This document shows, in pieces, positions 36,041 to 45,873 of a DNA stretch of 64,000 bases. Source of the stretch: Massilia sp. Se16.2.3 (GTDB lineage Bacteria; Pseudomonadota; Gammaproteobacteria; Burkholderiales; Burkholderiaceae_D). Positions within the stretch are counted from its first letter, which is position 1; each line of letters opens with the position of its first letter. Under the pieces are notes generated by a model. The model saw nothing but the letters and a program-made list of their open reading frames with translations, made no database searches and was not told where the DNA came from. The stretch is taken from NCBI RefSeq assembly GCF_014171595.1, contig NZ_CP050451.1, positions 4,340,001 through 4,404,000 of the forward strand. Reading direction: 5' to 3'. The translations under genes and the position numbers were made by a program.

Positions 36041-37405
36041 TCATTGGCCCGCTCCTTCGCGCTGGCGGCGCGGACGCTCGCCCTGGGCACCCTGGCCACG
36101 TGCAGCGCCCCTGCCCGCGCTGCCCGCCCGCAGCTCCCTGCGGCCGATCGCCCGGCAGGGTCACCTTCGCTCCATCCTTCAGCCGGTCGGCCCCTTCCGT
36201 GATCACTTTCTCGCCCGCCTTCAGGCCCTCGCTCACCTGGATGCGATCGACAGTCGCCTGCCCGCGCTTGACCTTGCGCAGCGAAACCGTGCGCGCGGCT
36301 TCATTGAGCACGTAGACGAAGTCGCCGTCGGCGCCGTGGCGCAGTGCGTTCACGGGCACCACCACGGCGTTCTCGATGGTGCGGATCTGCAGGCGCAGGT
36401 TGACGAACTGGCTGGGGAAAAGCTTGTTGTCGGCATTGTCGAAACGGGCTTTCGCGCGCACGGTGCCGGTCTGGGTATCGACCTGGTTGTCGAGCGCGGC
36501 GAAGCGGCCCGTGGCGAGCGTCGTGCTGCGGGTGCGGTCCAGGGCGGTCGCCGGCAGCTTCGCGTTCTCGGCGATGCGGCCCTGCAGTTCGGGGACCTGG
36601 TCCTGGGGCACGGCGAATTCGACGTCGATCGGCGAGAACTGGGTGATGACGGCGATGCCGTTGGCGTCGCCGCTGCCGACCAGGTTGCCGATGTCGACCG
36701 TGCGCAGGCCGACACGGCCCGAGATCGGCGCCTTCACCTGCGCGTAGGAGAGGTTCAGGCGCGCCAGGTTCTCGGCCGCGGTATCGGTTTTCACGGTCGC
36801 TTCCAGCTGGCGCACGAGCGCGGCCTGGGTGTCGACTTCCGGCGCGCGATCGAGTCCTGTTCGAGCAGCGTGCGGTAGCGCGAGAGCAGCAGGCGCGCGT
36901 TTTCCAGCTGGGCTTCGTCGCGCTGGCGCTGGCCCGTGGCCTGCAACAGGGCGATTTCCGACTGGCGCGGGTCGATCGTGGCCAGCACCTGGCCGGCGCG
37001 CACCATCTGGCCTTCGGTGAAGAGGATCTTTTGCAGCACCCCCGAGACCTGGGGGCGCACGGTGGCCACGGTCGCCGGCGTCACCGTTCCCAAGGCCTCG
37101 AGCGTGACCGGAATGTTCGCCTGCTCGGCCGTCGCCACGCCGACGGTGGTGGCCGGCGCCCCGCGCCCGCCGCGGCCGCCGCCCCGCCAGGTGCGCCGCC
37201 GCCACGTCCCCCGCCAGCAGATCCTTGGGTGCCGGCCGCACCCGGTCCGCCCGCCCTGCGGCGTGCGATGGGTCAGGTACCAGGCCAGTGCGGCCAGCGC
37301 CGCCATCGCCAGCACGGCGACGATGGTGCCGATGCGCTTGCCGCGGCGGCGTTCGGTGTCGGTTTTCGGAGCCTTGTTGGGGGAAACGTTCGAATCCATG
37401 CTCAT
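36041..37405 (-). CDS. mdtA: RND periplasmic adaptor, MdtA-like, at least four frameshifts
   Basis: About 450 aa reconstructed. Start ATG 37405 or 37399; membrane anchor RIGTIVAVLAMAALAALAWY. A Gly-rich linker follows: in the stored frame it reads with odd Cys and Trp, while the next frame gives GAAGTQGSAGGGRGGGAPGG, so two compensating shifts (about 37240 and 37165) are likely. Then TTVGVATAEQANIPVTLEAL (family start), lipoyl and hairpin, a shift near 36845 (GCGCGCCGGAAG), and VDTQAALVRQLEA to LKDGAKVTLPGD. A last shift near 36095 leads to QGERPRRQREGAGQ and the TGA at 36041. It links MdtB/C to the NodT-type channel. First gene of the operon. Confidence 0.85.
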
Positions 37406-37575
37406 CCTTGTTATTCGGTCTGCGACCGAGCGCGCCTGAGAAAGGCTCCAGTGCAAGGCGCACCGTCGAAGACAGTACGAAAGTACGCCGAGACGATGCA
37501 ACGCTGCAATGGGGCCTTTATCAGGCGCGCTGAGTGCTATGCAATGAGCTTGGAATGTAGCATGACGAATCGGCA

Positions 37576-37601
37576 CACTATGTTTCGTAACGTACATAGT
37601 G
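37576..37601 (-). promoter_or_regulatory. palindromic operator over a candidate promoter for the mdtA operon
   Basis: CACTATGT, ten bases, ACATAGTG: a perfect 8-bp dyad 170 nt upstream of mdtA. Read on the minus strand, TTGCAC (a -35-like hexamer) is followed 16 bp later by CATAGT (a -10-like hexamer), both embedded in the dyad. This is the layout of a repressor-controlled efflux promoter, for example TetR type; no regulator gene is adjacent. Confidence 0.5.
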
Positions 37602-37697
37602 CAACCGACATCCGGAGCGGTAAATACAGGCAGGTCGACGTTCTTTACGCCGCTTTACGCCCTGCCTGCCATAGGCCGGATGCTGGAAGCGCAGACG

Positions 37698-37722
37698 AAA
37701 AAAGCCCCGGATTACCCGGGGC
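37698..37722 (-). terminator. terminator downstream of sppA
   Basis: Minus strand: GCCCCGG, loop GTAAT, CCGGGGC, TTTTTT. A strong intrinsic terminator 57 nt beyond the proposed true end of sppA (37779). On the plus strand it is followed by a pyrimidine-rich tail, so weak bidirectional action is possible. Confidence 0.88.
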
Positions 37723-37778
37723 CCTCTTCTTACAATTGTAACAACGGATACAAACTCGCTACATGAATCGAGTCGACC

Positions 37779-39646
37779 TTACGGCATTTCGCACAGGCAG
37801 TGCGTCACGGCGGCAAATGGCTTCTTGCCATCGGCCAGCTCGGACAGCCAGCCCAGGTCCCTGGCGACATGCGCCGCCGCGCCGGCCGGCAGCGCGTTCG
37901 GCAGGCCGTCGGGGAGCAGGCCCAGCTTCACCGGATGGTGAACACCTGTGCCGCCGACACCCCAAACATGGACAGGAAACGCTCCAGCGCCGTGCCCGGC
38001 CGCTCGACGTAGGTGACGCGGAAATCGTCGCCGAGCTTGGCGCGCTTGGCAGCCGAACGCAACGCGTCGTCATAGCTGCCGAGGCGGTCGACCAGGCCGC
38101 GCTCCTTGGCCTGGGCGCCGGTCCAGACGCGGCCCTGGCCGACTTCGTCGATTTTCGCCGGGGTGGTCTTGCGCGCGACGGCGGCCCTGGTGGTGAATTC
38201 GCGGTAGACGTTGTTGATGCTGGACTGGACCAACTGGCCGAAGCGCGGGTTGAGCGGACGCAGCGGGTTGTAGGCGTCGCCCAGCCAGGTCGTGGTCACG
38301 CCGGCAGTGTGCACGCCCAGCTTGTCAGCTACCTTGTCGGCGGTCGGCAGCAGCGCGAACACGCCGATCGAGCCGGTGATGGTGGCCGGGTCGGCGATGA
38401 CCTCGTCGGATGCCATCGACATCCAGTAGCCGCCCGACGCGGCGACGTTGCCCATCGAGACCACGACCGGCTTGCCGGCCGCGCGCGTGAGTTCCAGTTC
38501 GCGGCGGATCAGCTCCGAACCGTAGGCGCTGCCGCCAGGCGAATCGACGCGCAGCACGACGGCCTTGATGCTGTCGTCCTCGCGGGCCTGGCGGATCTGG
38601 TTGGCGGTCGAGCGGCCGCCGACCGTGCCCGGGCCGCCCTGGCCGTCGGTGATTTCGCCGGCGGCGACGATCACGCCGACCGCGTCGCCGAAGGCCGGCT
38701 GCGGATGGCGCGCGAGGTAGTCGCCATACGACACCTGGCGGAAGCTCTTGGCCGCCTCGTCATAGACGCCGCGCTTGACCATCATGCTGCGCACTTCGTC
38801 GCGCGTCTTGATGCCGTCGATGAGCTTCAGGTCGAGCGCGACCTTGGCGGCGTTGCCGCCGCTCGCGTCCATCAATTGCGGCAGCTGGTCGATGCCGCGC
38901 GCCAGGGCGCCGGCAGCCATCTTGCGGTTCTTCTCGACGGTGCCCGTATAGTTCTGCCAGAGAGCGCCATACAGGTAGGCGTCGGCTTCGCTGGCGGCCT
39001 GCGAAGGGCCGTTGGCGATGAAGGGCTCGGCGGCGCTCTTGTAGGTGCCGACCTTGATCAGGTTGACCGTCACGCCCAGCTTGTCGAGGGCGTCGCGGTA
39101 ATAATTGCGGTGGTGGCCGAAGCCTTCGATCAGGATCATGCCCATCGGGTGCATGTACACCTCGGTGGCGTGCGAGGCCAGCAGGTAGCGTTTCTGGTCG
39201 AAGCTGCCGCCCCAGGCGACGACGGGCTTGCCGGCGGCCTTGACGCGGTCGATCGCGGCGCCGACCTCGTGCAGCATGGCCATGCCGCCGCCGTCGAGTT
39301 CGTCGAGCAGCAGCACGACGCTGCCGATGTTCTCATCCTTGCGCGCCGCTTCGAGCACGTTGAGCAGGTCGCGCAGTTCGACGGTACGGCGCACTTCGCC
39401 GCCGACGTTCGACAGCAGCGCGTCGCGCAGGTCGCCGCTGTGCTCCTCGACCAGGTCGCCGCGCAGCTCGAGCACCAGCGCGGTCTTCGCGCCCAGCGGC
39501 TTCGGACCGCCGCTGCTCAGGGCGACGATCAGGATCACCAGCACCAGCAGGAACAGGGCATTGAGCACGAAGCGCCGGGTGGCGTCGAGGCCGCGCCAGA
39601 ACGCGCCGAAGCCGCGGCGCAGGGTAGACATGGGCTTGAAGGACAT
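37779..39646 (-). CDS. sppA: signal peptide peptidase SppA (S49, 67K type), frameshift near the end
   Basis: About 622 aa. One N-terminal transmembrane segment (FVLNALFLLVLVILIVALSS), then two S49 repeats. Catalytic Lys in WGGSFDQKRYLLAS and catalytic Ser in GNVAASGGYWMSMAS; RVDSPGGSAYGSELIRRELE is also typical. It cleaves remnant signal peptides in the membrane. The annotated-looking stop at 37928 comes right after AAQVFTIR; in the next frame the protein continues KLGLLPDGLPNALPAG and WLSELADGKKPFAAVTHCLC to a TAA at 37779, 57 nt before a strong terminator. I take that as the true end, with one base lost near 37932. Confidence 0.87.
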
Positions 39647-39673
39647 CAGGACTCCGCTAAATGAAATAAAAGG

Positions 39674-41143
39674 TCAGGCCGTGAGCGCCAGGTTGTCCGC
39701 GCTCTCCGCCTTCGAGATTGCGAACAGGCCGGCGAATACGAGTATGCCATTGAGAATCAGCAGTTCAAGGCCCAGTCGGTAGCTTCCGAGCAAATATTGC
39801 TGATAAAACTCAAGAACCGCGCAAAGAATCGGTGCGCCGATTGTCACGAAGGGCACCAGGCGGTCGTGCAGCGTACGCCGCGTCAGCATGCCGAAGGCGA
39901 ACAAGCCGAGCAGCGGGCCATAGGTATAGGCCGCCAGCTTCAGGATGATATTGATCATGCTCGGCTCGTCGATCAGCTTGAAGCCCAGCACCAGGAACAG
40001 GAAGGACGCGGCAAAGCCCAGGTGCACGCGCCGGCGCAGGCTTTCCTGGGCGGCCGGACTCAGGTCCGCGCGGCGCTGGATGCCGAGGATGTCGATGCAG
40101 AAGGTCGAGGTGAGCGCGGTAATGGCCCCGTCGGCACTCGGAAACAGGGCCGACACCAGCGCGATCAGGAAGATGATCTGCACCGCGCCTGGTAAATGCC
40201 CCATCACCACGGCCGGGAAGATCCTGTCGCCGGTGGCCGCCACGCCGACGGTGGGCGCATACAGGTACAAGAGGCCGCCGAGGAAGAGGAAGGCCGACAG
40301 CACCACCACCAGCACGGCGGTCAGGCTCAGGAGGTTTTTCTGCGAGTCGGCCAGCGTCTTCACCGAGATCGTCTTCTGCATCATTTCCTGGTCCATGCCC
40401 GTCATCGTCAGCACGATGAAGACGCCGGCGACGATCTGCTTGAGGAAGAAGTTGGGACTGTCGAAGTCCGTCGTGAAGATGCGCGCCAGGCCCTCTGAGC
40501 GCATCGCGTCCAGGCTCTGGGGCACCGACATGCCCAGCGCATCGAGCAGGAACCAGGCGCAGGCGAAGAGGCCGAACAGCATGCAGGAGGTCTGCAGGGT
40601 ATCGGTCCAGACGATGGTCTTCACGCCGCCCTGGTAGGTGTACATCAGGATCATGGCGAGAATCACCAGCGTGGTCAGCCAGAACGGAATGCCCAGGCCG
40701 TCGAGGATCAGCGCCTGCAGGATGTTCACCACCAGGTAAAGGCGCGCGGTCGAGCCCAGCAGGCGCGAGACGATGAAGAAGCCGGCGCCGCTCTGGTAGG
40801 CGCGCCGTCCGAGGCGCACCTGCAGGTAGTGGTAGATCGAGGTGAGCTTCAGGCGGTAGTACAGCGGCAGCAGGATATAGGCCACGGCGATGTAGCCGAT
40901 GACGTAGCCGATCAGGATCTGGCCATAGCCGAAGCCATCCTTGCCGACCGCGCCCGGCACGCTGATGAAGGTCGCGCCGGAAAGCGTGGTGCCGACCATG
41001 CCGAAGGCGACCAGCATCCAGTTGCTGCTCTTGTTACCGATGAAGAAGCTGTCGTTGTTGGCGTTGCGCGAGGTGGCCCAGGCCACGCCCAGGAGCAGCG
41101 CGAAATAGGCGATGAGGATGCAGAAGAGGAGAACCGGGGACAT
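39674..41143 (-). CDS. sodium:solute symporter (SSS family)
   Basis: 489 aa from ATG 41143 (MSPVLLFCILIAYFALLLGV); a longer frame to 41176 adds 11 residues with no support. Thirteen or so hydrophobic segments and the SSS core: GNKSSNWMLVAFGMVGTTLS, GATFISVPGAVGKDGFGYGQ, VVNILQALILDGLGIP, and LFPSADGAITALTSTFCIDI at the second sodium site. Family transports sugars, amino acids, organic acids or sialic acids with Na+. Substrate is not predictable. It lies 28 nt upstream of sppA on the same strand, so the two may be cotranscribed. Confidence 0.9.
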   Translation of the reverse strand: MSPVLLFCILIAYFALLLGVAWATSRNANNDSFFIGNKSSNWMLVAFGMVGTTLSGATFISVPGAVGKDGFGYGQILIGYVIGYIAVAYILLPLYYRLKLTSIYHYLQVRLGRRAYQSGAGFFIVSRLLGSTARLYLVVNILQALILDGLGIPFWLTTLVILAMILMYTYQGGVKTIVWTDTLQTSCMLFGLFACAWFLLDALGMSVPQSLDAMRSEGLARIFTTDFDSPNFFLKQIVAGVFIVLTMTGMDQEMMQKTISVKTLADSQKNLLSLTAVLVVVLSAFLFLGGLLYLYAPTVGVAATGDRIFPAVVMGHLPGAVQIIFLIALVSALFPSADGAITALTSTFCIDILGIQRRADLSPAAQESLRRRVHLGFAASFLFLVLGFKLIDEPSMINIILKLAAYTYGPLLGLFAFGMLTRRTLHDRLVPFVTIGAPILCAVLEFYQQYLLGSYRLGLELLILNGILVFAGLFAISKAESADNLALTA

Positions 41144-41247
41144 GTGTGCGTGGGTGATATACGTTTCGCACAGCAATATACACCCTCGCGCGGTACCCGA
41201 CTACCGCGGCCGGTGATGATCGTTGGCGGGCGATGCACCGCCATACC

Positions 41248-41758
41248 CAGGGTGGACACGTCATTGCATTGAAGCTCCCAGCTTCAATGCCCCCCGGCTT
41301 CAATGACTCCACGCGGTCTTTCGTGTCGCGGAATACCCGACCAGTTCTCCCTGACGACATGGGTGAGAGCGATTTCGCCGCCATGCACACCGTGATACCG
41401 CGTGGACTCGGGGAGTCCACCCTACGGACTGCCGCGGCCAACGATACTCGCGATACGTAGGGTGGACACCTGTGTCCACGCGGTCTTTCGTGTCGCGGAA
41501 CACCCAATCGGTCAACGCGGACGACAGGTATCGGAGCGATTTCGCCGTCATGCACACCGTGATACCGCGTGGACTCGGGGAGTCCACCCTACGGACTGCC
41601 GCGACCAACGATACTCGCGATACGTAGGGTGGACACCTGTGTCCACGCTGTCTTTCGTGTCGCGGAACACCCCATCGGTCAACGCGGACGACACGTATCA
41701 GAGCGATTTCGCCGCCATGCCACCCGTGATCCCGCGTGGGCTCGAGAGCCCACCCTAC
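41248..41758. repeat. tandem array of three composite repeats, 167-bp period
   Basis: Three composites: 41248-41425, 41457-41592 and 41624-41758. Each starts with a GTAGGGTGGAC...GTCCACGCGG palindrome and ends with the facing CCGCGTGGAC...GTCCACCCTAC palindrome. Two nearly identical 31-bp spacers (GGACTGCCGCG.CCAACGATA) separate them, giving a 167-bp period. Units 2 and 3 are 136 and 135 bp. Unit 1 has a larger left hairpin (41248-41316) whose loop holds another dyad, GCATTGAAGC/GCTTCAATGC. The last palindrome is identical to 36006-36032. Frames through the array are repetitive and not genes. Confidence 0.9.
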
Positions 41759-41783
41759 AACCGCCGGAGCCGTCAGCCAGGAA

Positions 41784-42215
41784 TCAGGTCTCCTCCCCCT
41801 CCACCCGCTCGAACGGCCCGATACAGGCCTGCATCGTCTCGTCGCTGCACATCAGGAACAGCGCTCCCGACGGATGGAAGCGCACGAAATTCGTCGCCTG
41901 GGTGCCCACCTTCATGATCTCGCCGGCGCAATCCTTCTTGCCGTTGTCCTTGACGATGCGGTCTTCCAGCTTGTAGAAGCCCCTGGCGCTGGGTTTGTCG
42001 GGGATGCGGTATTCGCTTTCGGACACCTCCTCGGCGGAGGTCACCAGGGTGGTGCCGTCGCCGCGGAAGCGGTAGGTTTCCGAGCAGCGCAGGTCGGGCA
42101 GGCTCAGTTTCCAGATCCCGAGGATGGGATGGCTGGCCGCCGGCGCGGGCGGGGCGGCCAGCGCGGGCTGGAGGACGGCAATCAGGGACAGCAGCAATCC
42201 GGCAAGCACACGCAT
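41784..42215 (-). CDS. hypothetical secreted protein
   Basis: 143 aa from ATG 42215, chosen because AAAGGAG precedes it and a clean signal peptide follows (MRVLAGLLLSLIAVLQPALA, cleavage after ALA). The mature part begins HPILGIWKLSLPDLRCSETY, the pattern of lipocalin-like 'GxW' proteins, and has four Cys (CSETY, DCAGE, MCSDE, ACIGPF) that could form two disulfides in the periplasm. No firm family assignment. Between the repeat array and the NYN gene, same strand as both neighbours. Confidence 0.75.
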   Translation of the reverse strand: MRVLAGLLLSLIAVLQPALAAPPAPAASHPILGIWKLSLPDLRCSETYRFRGDGTTLVTSAEEVSESEYRIPDKPSARGFYKLEDRIVKDNGKKDCAGEIMKVGTQATNFVRFHPSGALFLMCSDETMQACIGPFERVEGEET

Positions 42216-42310
42216 GGCGACTCCTTTGTCGACGACGGTTGAACGACCTTCCCTGTACTGCCCGGCCAAACCAGGGCCAGGGCCGCGCCTTGACGCGCGG
42301 CCGGGAGCGG

Positions 42311-43823
42311 TCAGGAATTACCCGACGATCCCTTCGGCTTGGCGGGACGACGGCTGCGCACAGCCGGCTTGCGTGCCGGACGCGCGGGTGCGCCGCGGCC
42401 GGCTTTCGCACGCGTGGCGTTCTCGCCGGGCGCCACGTTGCCGTTGACGTCGTCCGGCAAGGCGTGTTCGTCTTCCTCGTCCGCATCATCCATCGCCATC
42501 GCCGCCACCGGCGCTGCGACCTCGGCCACGGGCACCTCGGCCGCCGGGGCCTCGTCCGCAGGGGCATCGGCCGGAGCAAGGTCGGCCGGCGCGGCATCCG
42601 CCGCCGGTGCTTTTCCTGCCCGCCGCCTTGCGTGGCGCACGGCGCTTTTCCTTCTTGGCCGGCTCGGCAGAAGCCGTCTCCGGCAGCGGTGCTGCCTCTT
42701 CGGCAACCGGCACCTCCGCCTCGTCGGCCACTGGTGTGGGCCACGACTGGGCAATGTCGAACGCGGCCTCTTCGACGATGGGCTCGAGCACTTCCTGATC
42801 GTCCGACGCCTGGACGGCCTCGTCCGGCGTCACCGCCACGAAGGGCACCTCGCCGCGCGTGTTCTTGCGGCCACGGCCGCCACGGCTGCGGCCCTTGGCC
42901 TTGTTCTCTTCCCTGGCTTCGACCGGTGGCGCGGCATCCTCGCCAGGAGCTCCCGGCAAGTCGGCCACGCTATCGGCGCTGGCCATCCCTTCCAGCGCCG
43001 GCATGGCCGGCGCACTGCTGCTGCGGAACACATAGGTGCCCGACTTCTCGTCGCGGCCGAATTCGAACAGGCCGCGCGCCTGCGCTTCCTCCAGCAGGTT
43101 GCCGAAGGTGCGGAAGCCGAAGTACACCTCGGAGAATTCCGGACGGCGGCGCTTGAGGGTGTCCTTCAGCAGCGAAGCCCAGATCTTGCCGGTGTCGCCA
43201 CGCTCGGAGACCAGCGCGTCGAAGGTCTCGGCGACCATTTCCAGGGCTTGCGTCTTGCGCGCGTCGAGTTCTTCCTTGCGGCGGTCGTCGCCCGGACGCT
43301 TGCTTGGCTGCGCCTTGCGTTCATCGCGTTTCGCAGCCGCGCGGCGCACTTCGCGCACCAGGTCGTCGTAGAAGATGAATTCGTCGCAGTTCGCCACCAG
43401 CAGGTCGGAGGTTGACTGCTTGACGCCCACGCCGATCACCTGCTTGTTGTTTTCGCGCAGCTTGGAGACCAGCGGCGAAAAGTCGGAATCACCGCTGATG
43501 ATGACGAAGGTGTTGACGTGCGACTTCGTGTAGCAGAGGTCGAGCGCGTCGACCACGAGGCGGATGTCGGCCGAGTTCTTGCCGGACTGGCGCACATGCG
43601 GGATTTCGATCAGCTCGAAGTTCGCTTCGTGCATGGTCGACTTGAAGCCCTTGTAGCGATCCCAGTCGCAATAGGCTTTCTTGACCGTGATGCTGCCCTT
43701 GAGCAGGAGCCGCTCGAGCACGGGTTTGATGTCGAACTTTTCGTAATTCGCATCGCGCACGCCCAGTGCGACGTTTTCGAAGTCGCAGAAGACCGCCATG
43801 CTGATGTTTTCGGATGAAGCCAT
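42311..43823 (-). CDS. NYN-domain protein with OST-HTH/LOTUS domain and acidic Ala-rich tail, one frameshift
   Basis: About 503 aa. N-terminal NYN/LabA-like (PIN-type) nuclease domain, residues 1-165: MAVFCDFENVALGV, SADIRLVVDALDLC and IISGDSDFSPLVSKL carry the acidic metal-binding residues. A basic linker (RRAAAKRDERKAQPSKRPGD) leads to an OST-HTH/LOTUS domain (about 195-280: WASLLKDTLKRRRPEFSEVY, FGFRTFGNLLEEAQ). The remainder is a disordered, Ala/Glu/Pro-rich tail ending in basic RPARKPAVRSRRPAKPKG. A shift near 42615 splits the tail; the second frame ends at 42311. Predicted RNA-binding, possibly RNA-cleaving cytoplasmic protein; partner and target unknown. Confidence 0.88.
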
Positions 43824-44208
43824 GTTTGTTATTTTCTAATTAAGAAGGACGGTTACCCGCCGGATTATACGCACAACGTGAAGCGCTCCCGCGCATGTCC
43901 CATCAAGCGTGCCGCCGCGTGCGCCGTGCGCTACGCCCGGCGTGCTGTAAAACTTGCCATGCCCAAAAAAATTTTCCAATCGTAACGTGCATACGTCGCT
44001 CGACGGTATACACTTGACCCGCACCGGGTAATCTTTCCGCACCGCAATCAAGATTACCACCGGGTGCGAAATCAGTACCGCAACCTTCACCTGCGAGCCT
44101 GCATGACCCCATCGAAGCGCCTTGTCGTCCGTTTACGCCACACCTGCCCACGCTGCCCGCCGCGTGCCGGCGCGGTGGCCTGATCCGTTTCCCCAGCATC
44201 CCGGACCC
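43824..44208. other. intergenic region with inverted repeat, divergent promoters
   Basis: About 385 nt between the NYN and phosphoethanolamine-transferase-like genes. It contains the dyad GGTAATCTT / AAGATTACC (44027-44035 and 44050-44058) extended by GCACC/GGTGC, 47 nt in all. No T-run follows, so it is more like an operator or RNA element than a terminator. No gene-like frame was seen. Confidence 0.5.
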
Positions 44209-45863
44209 ATGCAATCCTGCCTCGACGAGCTCGCCGCTCCCGTCACATCGCCCACGCGCCTGCCTGGCGCAGTGCAGCGCGCGCTGCCGCTGCTGCTGAC
44301 GGCCCTGCCCCAGGCCGCCGCCATCCTCTCGCAAACCACCGGGGCACGCGCGCCTGGCAGATGCTGGTGCTGGCGCTGCCTGCCTGGTTCTGGCTGTGGT
44401 GGCCGCTGGGCACCCCGCGCCGGCGCAGCGTGCAGGGCCTGCTCTGCTTCGCCCGGGGCTGGGCTTCGTGCTCGACGGCGCCGTGCGCGGCTTCCTGCTC
44501 GCCGCCTACGACGCCCTGCCGAACAGTTCGATGGTCCTCTCCGCCGTCGCCAACACCACAGGCGAGGAATCGCGCGAATTCGTCAATATGTACTGGCGCG
44601 ACCTGCTGGCCTGGGGCGCGTTCGGGCTGTTGTGGAGCGCAGCGCTGGGGCTGGGACAGGTGCTCTGGTGGCGCTCGCCGCCGAAGTTGCCCGGGCCGCG
44701 CGGCTGGACCATCGTGCTCGCCATCCTGCTGTTCGCGCTGGTGGTGGGCAGCCTGGTCAGCAAACCCCGGCGCCGCCACCATCCGCTGCTGTTCTGGCCG
44801 CAATGGGCCCGGGACGTGGGCGACCTGCGCCAGCAATGGGCCAGCCTCGGCCGCCAGCGCAGCGAACTGCTGGCCGGCGCCGCCGCGATCAAGCCCGTGC
44901 TGTCGGCCGACGGTCCCGACACGCTGGTGCTCGTCATCAGCGAGAGCATGAACCGCAGTAACCTCAGCAGCTATGGCTACCCGCGCCCGACCTCGCCCGC
45001 CCTGTTCGAGCGCCAGCGCGTGCTGGGCGGGCAGATGCAGGTGTTCCGCCATGCCTGGTCGGTCAACGCCTCGACGGTGCCGGCCCTGCGCAACCTGTTC
45101 TATTTCGGCGCGCCGGAAGCGCAGGAGCGCGTGCACCTGCTGGCGCTGGCACGGGCCGCCGGCTACCGCACCTTCTGGATCAGCAACCACAACGACCTCG
45201 CCATCGAGCAGGAGCATGCGCGCCTGGCCGACCAGGTGAGCATCCTGAACAACATGCCGGGCCGCGGCTCGCGCCCTCGACGAACAGGTGCTGCCGGTGG
45301 CACGCGCGGCGCTGGCCGATCCGGCGCCGCGCAAGTTGATCGTGCTGCACATGCTGGGCTTGCATCCGCACTACCGCATGCGCCACCCGGCCGGCCTCGA
45401 GCCCTTCGCGGGTGCCAGCGACGGCGTCGACGCGCGCCTGCGCGCAGCCGGGCGTCCGGCCTGGCTGCGCGAACTGCGCAACGACTACGATTCGGCGGTG
45501 CGCTACCACGACAGCACCGTGGCGGCCACGCTCGACCTGTCGCGCCAGGCTTCCGGCAAGCAGGTCTGGGTCTACCTGTCCGACCACGGCCAGGAAGTGG
45601 GCCATACGATCGACCGCGCCGGCCACAGCGCGACCACGCCGGACGGCTACCGCATCCCGCTGATGCTGTGGAGTTCGTTCGACCGGGCGGCGCCGGCGCA
45701 AGGGCTGAGCGCCCCGGTACGCGGCGACTGGCTCGGCTACAGCCTGACCCGCCTGCTCGGCATCGACTGGCGCGGCGCCGAACCGAAACGCGACGTGCTC
45801 GACCGCCGCTACCGCTGGCAGGCGCCGAGTTTGCCCCTGAAAATCGACTTCAAGAATTCCTGA
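44209..45863 (+). CDS. phosphoethanolamine transferase-like (EptA/CptA family) membrane enzyme, three frameshifts
   Basis: About 551 aa reconstructed. N-terminal membrane part in two shifted pieces (RALPLLLTALPQAAAILS; MLVLALPAWFWLWWPLG; LGFVLDGAVRGFLLAAYDAL) and a C-terminal sulfatase-like domain: DTLVLVISESMNRSNLSSYG (nucleophile region), NASTVPALRNLFYF, TFWISNHNDLAIEQEH and VWVYLSDHGQEVGH with the metal-binding Asp-His. Shifts: near 44342, in a G-run near 44452 (GCCCGGGGCTGG), and a two-base loss near 45268 (TCGCGCCCTC). The family adds phosphoethanolamine to lipid A, LPS core or glucans in the periplasm, which can give polymyxin resistance. The start codon is tentative. Confidence 0.85.
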
Positions 45864-45873
45864 CACCGCGGCT

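Noticed and set aside
41233..41917. Several repetitive plus- and minus-strand frames inside the repeat array
   Set aside because: They translate the same 167-bp unit again and again; no start site with a ribosome-binding site and no family resemblance.
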